DNA from: Paracoccus alkanivorans
GTDB lineage: Bacteria; Pseudomonadota; Alphaproteobacteria; Rhodobacterales; Rhodobacteraceae
Length of the DNA: 64,000 bases
Assembly: GCF_003697785.1 (NCBI RefSeq)
Contig: NZ_QOKZ01000001.1
Span: forward strand, 434,001-498,000
Direction of reading: 5' to 3'
Part shown: one piece after another, positions 8,657 to 17,124 of the stretch
Layout of the letters: each line of letters begins with the position of its first letter
Position numbering within the stretch: the stretch's first letter is position 1
Notes under the pieces: model-generated
Database searches by the model: none
Told to the model about the DNA's origin: nothing
The model's input: the letters and a program-made list of their open reading frames with translations, nothing else
Translations under genes and position numbers: made by a program

Positions 8657-10222
8657 TCAGCCGAGCGTCACGTCGCGGAACTTGGGCTTGCCCAGCAGAT
8701 TGGCATTGAAGTTCCGCACGCTGGAATCGATCGCATCGACCTCGTAGCGGACCGATAGCGGGATGCAGAGCTGCGCCTCCATCGCCAGTTTCTGTGCCGT
8801 GGCGAGCGCCGCCACCCGCTCTGCCTGATCGTCGGTTTCGCGGCTGGCCTGAAGCGCTTCCATATAGCCTTCGGGCGGCGCGACGCGGCCGGGATTGTAG
8901 TAGGAATCCTCCGAATACATCAGGGCATAGGTCAGGCTTGGATCCGGCCTGCCCGTCCATGCGGACAACAGCAGGTCGCCCAGCTTCTCTTCGCCGAAAA
9001 ACCGGCCGGAAGCTTCGGCGATGGGCGCGTTCTGGAACCGGCCGGTCACACCGATCTTGGCCCATTGCGCAAGAATCACCTCCTGCCGCTGCACCGAAGC
9101 CTGGTCGGGATAGCCGCGCAGGTCCAAATCAAGCCCGTCGGCGAACCCGGCCTCTTCCAGAAGCGATCTGGCCTGCTCGGGATCGTAGACAGTCAGCTTG
9201 GCGACCTCTTCGGACCAGGCCCAATGCGCCTTGGGAAGGTTCATATAGGCGGGCTCGCCGATGCCCGCTTGCGTGGCATTGACATAGGCCTCCCTGTCGA
9301 TGGCCATCGACAGGGCCTTGCGGACCCGCGGATCCTGCAACGGGCCACGGCTGGAATTGACATAAAGCTGGTAGATATACAGCGTCGGCCCCGATACCAG
9401 TTCCAGGTTCGGCATCCTGTCGATCAGCGGCTGCTGGTTCTCGCTGAGCTGATAGGCGATATTCACCTGCCCCGACTGCACCGCGCGCAATCCCGTCGCG
9501 GTCTCGGGGATCACCAATATCTCGATGCCGTCCACCCCGGGAATCCCGTTGCGCCAATGGTCAGCGAACCGGGTCCCGGTGATTTTCTCGCCATCGGTCC
9601 AGGTCCCGAATTGCCACGGGCCGGTGCCGACCGGACCCCGATCCATATTCGCCTCGGGATCGTTACCGAGCGCCTCGGGCGAGACCATCATTCCCGCCCG
9701 ATCGGACAGGATCAGCGGCAGGGCCGTATCGGGGGCCGCAAGCCGGATCGTGACGGTCAGATCGTCGGTCGCCTCGACCTCAGAGATACTGGCGACGTCC
9801 TGCTTGATATTGGAAATGCCCGCCATCCGGTTCCGGTCCAGGTTGAACTTGACCGCGGCGGCGTTGAAAGGTGTTCCGTCGTGGAAACTCACGCCTTCCT
9901 GCAATGTCAGAACCAGCGTTGTCGGATCCTCGAATTTCCATGCAGTGGCGAGGCCCGGCTTGGGTGTCAATGTCCCGGCTTCCCAATCCACCAGCGTATC
10001 GTAGAAATTGTATAGGTAGACATGATCAGAACCAGCACCGCCGGTGGCCGGATCGAGGCTGGACGGATTGGCGTTTCCGCGAATTTTCAGCACCTTGCCG
10101 CCCTGCGACAGGGCGCTTCGCGGCAGGATCGCCAGGGCGGCGCCTCCCGCCATCCCGGTCAGGACCTGGCGCCGGCGCAGCGGCGGCAGGGCTTTGGGCA
10201 GTTCACCGAGTTTCCATGTCAT
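8657..10222 (-). CDS. ABC transporter substrate-binding protein, family 5 (oligopeptide/nickel type)
   Basis: A 521-residue periplasmic solute-binding protein. I chose the ATG at 10222 (MTWKLGELP) because GGAGGAG lies seven bases upstream and because it overlaps the ATPase stop as ATGA; longer in-frame starts have no such support. The N-terminus contains a twin-arginine-like motif (LRRRQVLTG) followed by a hydrophobic stretch and SALSQ, so export by Tat is plausible. The mature part shows family-5 features: an early SLDPATGG, VSFHDGTPFNAAAVKFNL, and GTGPWQFGTWTDG. It delivers its ligand to the DppB/DppC-type permeases downstream. The ligand cannot be predicted from sequence. Confidence 0.88.
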   Translation of the reverse strand: MTWKLGELPKALPPLRRRQVLTGMAGGAALAILPRSALSQGGKVLKIRGNANPSSLDPATGGAGSDHVYLYNFYDTLVDWEAGTLTPKPGLATAWKFEDPTTLVLTLQEGVSFHDGTPFNAAAVKFNLDRNRMAGISNIKQDVASISEVEATDDLTVTIRLAAPDTALPLILSDRAGMMVSPEALGNDPEANMDRGPVGTGPWQFGTWTDGEKITGTRFADHWRNGIPGVDGIEILVIPETATGLRAVQSGQVNIAYQLSENQQPLIDRMPNLELVSGPTLYIYQLYVNSSRGPLQDPRVRKALSMAIDREAYVNATQAGIGEPAYMNLPKAHWAWSEEVAKLTVYDPEQARSLLEEAGFADGLDLDLRGYPDQASVQRQEVILAQWAKIGVTGRFQNAPIAEASGRFFGEEKLGDLLLSAWTGRPDPSLTYALMYSEDSYYNPGRVAPPEGYMEALQASRETDDQAERVAALATAQKLAMEAQLCIPLSVRYEVDAIDSSVRNFNANLLGKPKFRDVTLG

Positions 10223-11247
10223 GACGTCTCCTCCCATGTTGCCGTCATTTCTCTTGTTCCGGCCCGGCCGGGCGACGGCAGCCCTTCCGGGGTGGCGTGA
10301 TGGCAGGCAACGCGATGTCCCGAACGCAATTCCCGCCATTCGGGATCGACCCGCCCGCAGATTTCAGTCGCCCAGGGACAGCGGGTATGGAACCTGCATC
10401 CCGATGGCGGATTGACCGGACTGGGAATATCGCCCTGCAGAACCAGCCGCCTGTCATCCCGCAGTGCCCGCGGCAGGGGCTGCGGCTCGGCCGACAGCAG
10501 CGCAACCGTATAGGGGTGCAGCGCCCGCTCTATCACATCACCGGTTGCGCCCAGTTCGACGAAGCGGCCCAGATATGTGACGGCGACCCGGTCGCTTATC
10601 TGCGCGACAACCGAGATATCATGCGCAATGAATGCATAAGCCAGGCCCAGATCGCGCTGCAGATCGCGAAACAGGTTCAGTATCTCGCCCCGGATCGAGA
10701 CATCGAGTGCCGCGACCACCTCGTCGCAGACTACGAGCCGGGGCTCGAGCGGCAGAATCCGGGCGATGTTCACGCGCTGCTTCTGGCCACCGGACAGTTC
10801 GTGCGGATAGCGCTGCGCCATGTCGGGGCGAAGACCGACCCGCACCAAAGCGGCAAGCGCGGTCTCGCGCATCTCCTCGCGGGAACGGCCGCCGGCGATG
10901 CGCATGGGTTCGATCAAACTGTCAAGGATCGTCATGCGCGGGTTCAGCGCGGCATTGGAATCCTGGAAGATCATCTGGAATCCGCGCCGTGCCTTGCGCC
11001 ATTCGCGCCCCGATATCGAGCTGCGGCTGCGTCCGGCGAATACGATATCGCCGTCGGATGGGTTCAGCAAACCGACAAGCACCCGCCCGATGGTCGATTT
11101 GCCGGAACCGCTTTCGCCGATGATGCCAAAGGTTTCGCCTGCTTCTATCCGGAAGCTTACGCCATCGACCGCATGCACGACCTCGGTGCCGTCGAGACTG
11201 GGGAAACGCAATTTCAGGTCACGGACCTCGATTACCGGATCGCTCAT
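10219..11247 (-). CDS. ABC transporter ATP-binding protein, DppF/OppF type
   Basis: A 342-residue ATPase. The Walker A motif is GESGSGKST, the Q-loop lies in MIFQDSNAALNPRMT, the ABC signature is LSGGQKQRVNIARI, Walker B is LVVCDEVVAALDVS, and the switch histidine is in FIAHDISVV. The C-terminal extension has the oligopeptide/dipeptide-transporter domain with GCRFHTRCPWA and further cysteines that in relatives bind an iron-sulfur cluster. The DEVVAALD form, with Val where DEP is usual, is a known variant of this subfamily. It is linked by ATGA overlaps to the DppD-type ATPase upstream and the binding protein downstream. Confidence 0.9.
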   Translation of the reverse strand: MSDPVIEVRDLKLRFPSLDGTEVVHAVDGVSFRIEAGETFGIIGESGSGKSTIGRVLVGLLNPSDGDIVFAGRSRSSISGREWRKARRGFQMIFQDSNAALNPRMTILDSLIEPMRIAGGRSREEMRETALAALVRVGLRPDMAQRYPHELSGGQKQRVNIARILPLEPRLVVCDEVVAALDVSIRGEILNLFRDLQRDLGLAYAFIAHDISVVAQISDRVAVTYLGRFVELGATGDVIERALHPYTVALLSAEPQPLPRALRDDRRLVLQGDIPSPVNPPSGCRFHTRCPWATEICGRVDPEWRELRSGHRVACHHATPEGLPSPGRAGTREMTATWEETS

Positions 11248-12263
11248 GCCGTTTCTCCCGCGCTTTCCCGGGCAACGGCGCCATCAAGCCGTAACTCTGC
11301 GCTGCGAATGCAGCGCACCCGCCGCGCGTCCGAAACATGGTGAAGGGCCTGGGGTGCCGTGCATTCCTTGCCCGCATAGGTGCATCTCGGCGCGAAACGG
11401 CACCCGCGTGGCATTGCGTTCGGCGCCGGAACCCGGCCCGGTATGAAGGCAAAATCCCCCCGTTCCCCGTTGAAATGCGGCAGCGAGCGCAACAACCCCG
11501 AGGTATAAGGATGCCGTGGCGCGCCAAGCGCATCATCAACCGGCGCGTCCTCGACGATTTCGCCGGCATACATGGTCAGCATCCGCTGGCAGGTCTCGGC
11601 CACCACGCCAAGGTCATGGGTGATGAACAGCAACGCGGTTCCCTTGTCCTCGGAAAGCCGGGTCAGCAGATCCATGATCTGTGCCTGGATCGTGACATCC
11701 AGCGCCGTCGTCGGTTCGTCCGCGATGATAAGGTCGGGCTTGTTGATCAGCGCCATCGCAATCATCACACGCTGCCGCATCCCGCCGGAAAGCTGGTGGG
11801 GATATTCCCCGTAACGCTTTTCCGGCGCGGGAATCCCGACCTCGCGCAAGCCCGCGACAACACGGTCGCGTTCCTCGCTGCGCGTCAGGGTCTCGTGCAG
11901 GCGAAGAGCCTCTCCGATCTGCTCACCGACCGTAAAGACCGGATCAAGCGCGCTCATCGGCTCCTGGAAGATCATCGCGATCTTCTTGCCACGCATTTTC
12001 CGGACGCTGGCCGCGCTGGCGCCGGTCATGTCCACACCGTCCAGCATGACCCGCCCGCCAAGCCGCGCGTTGAACGGCAAGAGCCGCATCAGCGCAAGAC
12101 CGGTCACCGATTTGCCACAGCCGGATTCGCCGACCAGCCCCACCCGCTCTCCGCGGGCGATCGAGAAATTCAGGTCGCGCACGATCTCCAGCGCCGGATG
12201 GCCGCGGCGCCCGCCAAATCCTATGGACAGGTCCGTGACCTCGAGAACCGGGATATCTGTCAT
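11244..12263 (-). CDS. ABC transporter ATP-binding protein, DppD/OppD type
   Basis: A 339-residue ATPase, partner of the DppF-type protein encoded next. Walker A is GESGCGKSV, the Q-loop is [15 protein letters not shown], the signature is [15 protein letters not shown], Walker B is [14 protein letters not shown], and the switch histidine is in FITHDLGVV. The C-terminus has the family's [15 protein letters not shown] region. It starts at ATG 12263 overlapping the stop of the carboxyltransferase (ATGA), so the importer is translationally tied to the carboxylase subunit. This direct coupling supports a shared pathway. Confidence 0.9.
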   Translation of the reverse strand: MTDIPVLEVTDLSIGFGGRRGHPALEIVRDLNFSIARGERVGLVGESGCGKSVTGLALMRLLPFNARLGGRVMLDGVDMTGASAASVRKMRGKKIAMIFQEPMSALDPVFTVGEQIGEALRLHETLTRSEERDRVVAGLREVGIPAPEKRYGEYPHQLSGGMRQRVMIAMALINKPDLIIADEPTTALDVTIQAQIMDLLTRLSEDKGTALLFITHDLGVVAETCQRMLTMYAGEIVEDAPVDDALGAPRHPYTSGLLRSLPHFNGERGDFAFIPGRVPAPNAMPRGCRFAPRCTYAGKECTAPQALHHVSDARRVRCIRSAELRLDGAVARESAGETA

Positions 12264-13795
12264 GGGCGATATCTCACGGCTGGCGCATCGCGAAGATTGC
12301 GGCGATAAGCGAGATGGACGAACTCGACCAGATGATCACGCGTCTCGGCCGGATCGATGATTTCCTCCACCCCGAAGGCTTCGGCGGTCCGGAACGGCGA
12401 ACGCAACGCATCCAGCCGCCGCACGATCTCATCCATCGCGGCTTCGCGATCCTCTGCCGCGTCCAGTTCGGCACGATAAGCCGCCTCGATTCCGCCCTCG
12501 ATGGGAATCGAGCCCCAGTCACCCGACGGCCAAGCGATCCTGTGACGATAGCCCTCGGGGTTCATATGCGCGGCGCCTGCGACCCCGAAACATTTACGGA
12601 TGATCACAGTCATCACTGGAATGCTCGCCCGATAAATCGCCGCAAGGCTGCGCGCGCCGCGACGAATGGTTCCGGCTCTCTCGGCCTCCGGTCCGATCAT
12701 GAAACCCGGAATATCGACGAAATGCACCACCGGGATGCGGAAGGTTTCGGCAAAATCCAGAAAGCGGGTGACCTTGTCGCAGGTGTCGGCCGACCAGCCG
12801 CCGCCATAGATATTGGGATCGGACGCCAGCAGGGCCACGGGCTTGCCATCTATCCGGGCCAGCGCGGTGATGGTCGAGCGCCCGAATCTGGGCGCAAGCT
12901 CCATGATGCTTCCCGGATCCAGCAAGCGGCCCAGCAGATCCCGCATCCTGTAGGTATGACGCCTGTCCTTGGGGACGATATCTCGCAGCCCCGGATCCGG
13001 CGGCACGGCGACGGGCCCCGTCTCGGGCAACGGTTCACCGACCGAGGAAGGCAGATAGGAAAGGAACCGGCGAGCCGCCTCGAAGGCGGCATCCTCGTCA
13101 TCCACGAGCAGATCCGCCGCACCGGATTTCTCGTGCAGCTCGGGCCCGCCGAGGCTGTCCTTGTCGATTTCGATCCCTATGCGCCGCACCACGGGCGGCC
13201 CTGCGATGAACATATGCGAGGTGCCGCGCACCATTACCGTCAGATGTGCCGAAACCGCCCGCGCCGAAGCGATCCCGGCAACCGAGCCTAGGACGAGGGC
13301 CACGACGGGCACGGTTTCAAGATTGGTGATCACCGAATCCCATGCCGGATTTGCCGGAACATAGGTGCGGCCCATGGCTTCTATCGTGCGGACGGAACCG
13401 CCCGTCGCGTCGATAAGCCGGACAAGCGGAAGCCGCAGTTCATGCGCCATACGCTCTGCCTGCACGGTCTTTTCCCGGATCGAGGCATCCGCTGCTCCGC
13501 CCCGCACGGTGAAATCGTCGGCGGTGACTATCACATCGCGGTCATTGATCCGGGCACGCCCGAATATGAAGTTGGCGGGGGTGACTGACTCGAGATTGCC
13601 CTGAGCGTCATACCGCCCCGCGCCGCTGAGGCTCCCTATCTCCCTGAAGGAACCCGCGTCACAAAGCCGTTCGATCCGGGCACGGGCGCTCAGCCGGCCA
13701 CGCGCAATCTGGCTTGCGAGCTTTTCCTCTCCGCCCATCGCCAAAGCATATCTGCGGCGCCGTTCAAGCGCCCGGATCGCGCCCCGAGAATTCAT
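12260..13795 (-). CDS. Stand-alone acyl-CoA carboxyltransferase (beta) subunit
   Basis: A 511-residue protein of the propionyl-/methylcrotonyl-CoA carboxylase beta family, which moves a carboxyl group from carboxybiotin to an acyl-CoA. The N-terminal half carries LIDATGGSVRTIEAMG, GSVAGIASARAVSAH and FIAGPPVVRRIG. The C-terminal half has FVDIPGFMIGPEAE, IIRKCFGVAGAAH and the closing EEIIDPAETRDHLVEF typical of the family. I chose ATG 13795 (MNSRGAIRALERR) because GGGAGGA lies just upstream; the frame opens 15 codons earlier without support. First gene of the operon. No stand-alone biotin carboxylase is present in the window; the free carrier at 6514-6747 and the BC domain of the fused protein are the possible partners. 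Confidence 0.9.
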   Translation of the reverse strand: MNSRGAIRALERRRRYALAMGGEEKLASQIARGRLSARARIERLCDAGSFREIGSLSGAGRYDAQGNLESVTPANFIFGRARINDRDVIVTADDFTVRGGAADASIREKTVQAERMAHELRLPLVRLIDATGGSVRTIEAMGRTYVPANPAWDSVITNLETVPVVALVLGSVAGIASARAVSAHLTVMVRGTSHMFIAGPPVVRRIGIEIDKDSLGGPELHEKSGAADLLVDDEDAAFEAARRFLSYLPSSVGEPLPETGPVAVPPDPGLRDIVPKDRRHTYRMRDLLGRLLDPGSIMELAPRFGRSTITALARIDGKPVALLASDPNIYGGGWSADTCDKVTRFLDFAETFRIPVVHFVDIPGFMIGPEAERAGTIRRGARSLAAIYRASIPVMTVIIRKCFGVAGAAHMNPEGYRHRIAWPSGDWGSIPIEGGIEAAYRAELDAAEDREAAMDEIVRRLDALRSPFRTAEAFGVEEIIDPAETRDHLVEFVHLAYRRNLRDAPAVRYRP

Positions 13796-13830
13796 GCTTT
13801 CCTCCCGCGCTGCCTTTCGGCGGCACGGTG

Positions 13831-13859
13831 ACGATTCCATTCGCCCTGTAAATTGTCAA
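13831..13859 (-). promoter_or_regulatory. Candidate sigma-70-type promoter of the carboxylase/importer operon
   Basis: Reading leftward, a perfect TTGACA hexamer (13859-13854) is followed after 17 bases by AATCGT (13836-13831), a poor -10 match. It lies about 35 bases upstream of the carboxyltransferase start and just downstream of an AT-rich tract. The -35 match and position are good and the -10 is weak, so activation or a different promoter is possible. Confidence 0.4.
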
Positions 13860-13919
13860 CAAAAAACAAATGACATTAAAAAGCACCGACATTGGCGTGC
13901 CCAAAGCGGTCAGGGAGTG

Positions 13920-14010
13920 CGAACAGCACCGAGATGCAATCTTGAATTGAGATTAATAAAGTAGTTTATTTATTTGATATTTAATAATTATTAGAAAAAT
14001 AAAGTGATAA
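13920..14010. promoter_or_regulatory. AT-rich tract with inverted repeats upstream of the operon
   Basis: The gap between the carboxyltransferase and the TetR gene (13796-14102) contains a strikingly AT-rich stretch in a GC-rich genome. Within it AATAAA (13955-13960) and TTTATT (13965-13970) form an inverted repeat around GTAG, and TAATAATTATTA (13982-13993) is a perfect 12-base palindrome. Candidate operator or upstream-activating DNA for the leftward operon, perhaps for the adjacent TetR protein. AT-rich DNA gives palindromes easily, so confidence is limited. No gene is seen in this gap. Confidence 0.35.
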
Positions 14011-14102
14011 TTCCGCTGCGCCGCGCTCAAGGCATTTGCACGGAATATCCGCCTGCATCGCGACATGCGATGCCGGAACAATCTGGCGAAGGAATGCTGG
14101 AT

Positions 14103-14771
14103 TTATTCCCGAATCTCGCTGACCGTGGCCCGGATCATGGCCGAAGCGCCTGCCGCAATGGTCTTGACGATCACGTCCTCGGGCTGATCCCGGTTCAGCC
14201 AGTCGCGCATCGGGCCGAAAGCCGACAGAAAGACCATCAGATTCGCCACGATTTCCAACCGCTGATCCCCGGCTTCCAGCCCCAGCCTGTCGGCCAGTTG
14301 ATCTGCCAGGTCCTTCATCACGGCAATCTCCCGCAGCCGCATTGCCTTGCGGTCTTCGGGCGGAAGATGCGGAATGGTGCGATACGCCAATAGCGTCCCC
14401 TGACGCTTGTATTTCCAGGTATCGACGAAATAGCGCTCGATCGCCTCTTCAAGCGACAGGGAGTCATCCAGCAGGATCTCGGGCAGTGTCGGCACATCCG
14501 CCCGGAACCAGAGCTGGTTCAGAAGCCGGCGCAGGATGTCGTTCTTGTTGGCGATATAATCGTAGATGCTGGCCTGGTTGACCTTGGAACGCGCGCAAAT
14601 GTCGCGGATCGTCGTGGCCGCGAAGCCCTTTTCAAGGAAAAGCTCCAGCGCGGCGTCACAAATCTGCTGGCGTTTTTCCTGAATGAGGGTCTGGTTCTGA
14701 ACGTTGGTGATGTCCGCTTCTTCCAGAAGCTCTTCGCGCACCGCGGACAAACGTTTATTCTCGCGACCCAC
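14103..14771 (-). CDS. TetR family transcriptional regulator
   Basis: A 222-residue regulator. The N-terminal DNA-binding domain spans about residues 33-79, with ALELFLEKGFAATTIRDICA followed by the recognition-helix segment VNQASIYDYIANKNDIL. The C-terminal ligand domain is variable. A leading 30-residue extension precedes the usual TetR start. The start is GTG at 14771, with GGGAG about ten bases upstream. A 10-base palindrome (14770-14779) sits between that ribosome site and the start codon and could be an autoregulatory operator. Lying directly upstream of the carboxylase operon on the same strand, it is the most likely local regulator, with an acyl-CoA as a plausible effector (inference). 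Confidence 0.87.
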   Translation of the reverse strand: MGRENKRLSAVREELLEEADITNVQNQTLIQEKRQQICDAALELFLEKGFAATTIRDICARSKVNQASIYDYIANKNDILRRLLNQLWFRADVPTLPEILLDDSLSLEEAIERYFVDTWKYKRQGTLLAYRTIPHLPPEDRKAMRLREIAVMKDLADQLADRLGLEAGDQRLEIVANLMVFLSAFGPMRDWLNRDQPEDVIVKTIAAGASAMIRATVSEIRE

Positions 14772-14779
14772 TGATCAGT
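14770..14779. promoter_or_regulatory. Palindrome at the TetR start codon
   Basis: ACTGATCAGT is a perfect 10-base palindrome that touches the GTG start of the TetR gene and lies between it and the GGGAG ribosome site. It could be an operator for autorepression. A 10-base palindrome can also occur by chance. Confidence 0.25.
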
Positions 14780-14866
14780 CACTCCCACAGATTTCCATGC
14801 TGCCCGGCAGCCTAACTGCCCCCCGGATAGGTGACAACTCTCTTTCCTGAAAGGGTCTCGCCACGG

Positions 14867-15670
14867 TCATATCGCCCCGGTTCCCCGCCGGCCGATCATA
14901 TCTGCGGATTCTCTCAAGCGGCTGCCATATTCCGCGATCAGCTCCTTGGGCGATACCAGAAAGGACGGCCCTCCGACATTCAGCCCATAGATACGGTCGC
15001 CATCCAGCGCCTCGATCGGGACAGCGATCCCGTTGACCTCCTTTCGCCATTTCCCGAAGGATGTGGTAAAGCCGTATCTGGCATAATCTTCCTGCGCTTC
15101 TTGCAGGCTTTGCCGCACCAGCGCCTCTTTTTCAGGATGCTCCTCAATGGCCAGCTGCAGCATCGCCTCTCTCTCGTCCTCGGACATTCCGATCAGCACC
15201 GCGCGGCCGATCGCGGAATGAAACAGGGGCAGGCGCGCCCCGACATTCATCGTCAGGGACACGGCCTGATTGGAGCGACGCACGGCCATGTAGATGACTT
15301 GCAGCCGATGCCGCTCGGCGAGGGCAGCGGTGACATAAGGATTGGGGCCCGAGCAGAGCTTGCGCATCTCCTGCTTGGCCAGCGTTCCGATTTCCATTCC
15401 CGCCAATGCGCTGAAACCAAGCGCCAGCACACCGGCGCCTAGCCGATAGGCCCCGGTAGCGTCGGACTGAACAAGATAGCCAAGTTTGCACAAGGTATAT
15501 GTCAGCCGGCTTACCGTCGGCTTGGGCAGTTTCGTCCGGCTGGCAATTTCCTGGTTGGTGAGGGTGGTCTCGTCAAGGCGGAAACACCGCAGAACGTCGA
15601 AACCCCGCGCAATCGCGGTGACGAAATTCCTGTCGCCCTCGGCCTCGATATCCTCGTTGACCTTGCTCAT
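14867..15670 (-). CDS. IclR family transcriptional regulator
   Basis: A 267-residue protein with an N-terminal winged helix-turn-helix (TAIARGFDVLRCF, LTNQEIASRTKLPKPTVSRL, LCKLGYLV at about residues 17-70) and a C-terminal effector-binding IclR domain with the closing ELIAEYGSRLRESADMIG helix. I prefer ATG 15670 to the GTG one codon upstream because AAGGG is then at better spacing. Members of this family control catabolism of aromatic and other organic acids. It sits between the TetR gene and the TRAP transporter, on the same strand as both, and probably governs the TRAP genes or the flanking catabolic genes. Confidence 0.87.
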   Translation of the reverse strand: MSKVNEDIEAEGDRNFVTAIARGFDVLRCFRLDETTLTNQEIASRTKLPKPTVSRLTYTLCKLGYLVQSDATGAYRLGAGVLALGFSALAGMEIGTLAKQEMRKLCSGPNPYVTAALAERHRLQVIYMAVRRSNQAVSLTMNVGARLPLFHSAIGRAVLIGMSEDEREAMLQLAIEEHPEKEALVRQSLQEAQEDYARYGFTTSFGKWRKEVNGIAVPIEALDGDRIYGLNVGGPSFLVSPKELIAEYGSRLRESADMIGRRGTGAI

Positions 15671-15810
15671 CACCCAATCCCTTCAAAAGCACCCGCCGGT
15701 TTCGCGACCGGGTGCCTTATCCGCTAATCACTTGCTGTCAGCCTGCCAACCGGTTCCGCGAGAAAAAATGCACTCTTGCGGCACCGGTACAAGCAGGTCA
15801 GATGCCCGGT

Positions 15811-17124
15811 TCAGTCGTAAAGCAGCCCGGGAATATACAGCACGATCGAGGGGAACAGGATCATCAGCAGCACCCCGAGCAATGTCACCAGAACATAGGG
15901 AACAACCGAAGCATAGATATCCCCCATCGTGACATCGGGCGGCGCCACCCCCTTGAGATAGAAAAGATTGAACCCGAAGGGCGGCGTCATGTAGCCCACT
16001 TCCATCATGATGATGAAGAGGATACCGAACCAGATCGGATCGAAACCGGCATCGCGAACGACCGGAAGAAAGACCGGCAAGGTGATCAGCATGATCCCGA
16101 CCGGATCGAGCACCATCCCCAGGATGAAAAGAATGAACAGCATGAACAGCAGCGCACCCCATTTCCCTCCCGGAATAAAAGCCATCAGATTGGAGATCAG
16201 GCTTTGCGCTCCAAGCGCCGTGTAAGCGGCGGAAAAGGCATGTGCTGCAAAAAGGATCCACATGACCAATGCGGTCAGCCGCAGGGTCGAGATGGCGGTC
16301 TCATGGATCACCCCCCAGGAAAGCTGCCGGTTGATCATCGTGGCCACCAATGCCCCAAAGACGCCGATCGCGGCGGCCTCGGTCGGGGTGGCGTAGCCGC
16401 CGAAGATGGCTCCCAGCACGATGGTCACGATCAGGATCGGAAGAATGACCGAACGCAGCGAACGGAGTTTCGGTCCCCAGCCCGCCCGCTCTTCTTTCGG
16501 CAGTGCCGGCCCCAGATGCGGCTGCAGCCAGCAGCGCAGGCCGATATAAAGCGACACCAGCACGAACAGCGTCAGCCCGGGCCCGATACCGGCCGCGAAA
16601 AGACGTCCGACCGAGACCTCGGTCAGCAAGGAATACAGGACCATCAGGATGGATGGCGGGATCAGGATACCCCAGCCACCCCCGGCATTGATCGCGCCCA
16701 GCGCCAGTTTCTTGTCATAGCCGCGCTCCAGCATCTTGGGCAGCGCGATGGTGCCCATCGTCACCACGGCGGCGCCGGATATGCCCGACATGGCCGCGAA
16801 GATCACGCAGATCAGCACCGTGCCGATGGCCAGCCCGCCGCGCAGGCCACCCCACCATTGATGCATCATGTCGTAAAGGTCATTCGCGACGCCGGATTTT
16901 TCCAGCAGGATGGCCATATAGACGAAAAGCGGGATCGCCATCAGCGTGGGCGACTGCATCGTTTCCCACATTTTCGAGGCCAGGAGGTAGAAGCCGATCG
17001 ACCCCATCTCGAAATAGAGGAACACGACAGAGACGCCGCCAAGGACGAAGGCCAGCGGCGTGCCCAGCAGGACGAACAGCAGAAGCGAGCCAAAGAACAG
17101 CAGGGTAAGCAGTTCGACACTCAT
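15811..17124 (-). CDS. TRAP transporter large permease (DctM type)
   Basis: A 437-residue integral membrane protein with about a dozen hydrophobic segments, matching the DctM/large-permease family length. Conserved stretches are GTPLAFVLGG near the N-terminus, MSGISGAAVVTMGTIALPKM, and GGGWGILIPPSILMVLY in the first half, with DPVGIMLITLPVFLPV and MEVGYMTPPFGFNLFYLKG in the second. It uses an ion gradient to import an organic acid delivered by the DctP-type receptor encoded upstream. Its start overlaps the stop of the small permease gene (ATGA). The 140 bases after its stop, up to the IclR gene, show no further gene. Confidence 0.92.
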   Translation of the reverse strand: MSVELLTLLFFGSLLLFVLLGTPLAFVLGGVSVVFLYFEMGSIGFYLLASKMWETMQSPTLMAIPLFVYMAILLEKSGVANDLYDMMHQWWGGLRGGLAIGTVLICVIFAAMSGISGAAVVTMGTIALPKMLERGYDKKLALGAINAGGGWGILIPPSILMVLYSLLTEVSVGRLFAAGIGPGLTLFVLVSLYIGLRCWLQPHLGPALPKEERAGWGPKLRSLRSVILPILIVTIVLGAIFGGYATPTEAAAIGVFGALVATMINRQLSWGVIHETAISTLRLTALVMWILFAAHAFSAAYTALGAQSLISNLMAFIPGGKWGALLFMLFILFILGMVLDPVGIMLITLPVFLPVVRDAGFDPIWFGILFIIMMEVGYMTPPFGFNLFYLKGVAPPDVTMGDIYASVVPYVLVTLLGVLLMILFPSIVLYIPGLLYD

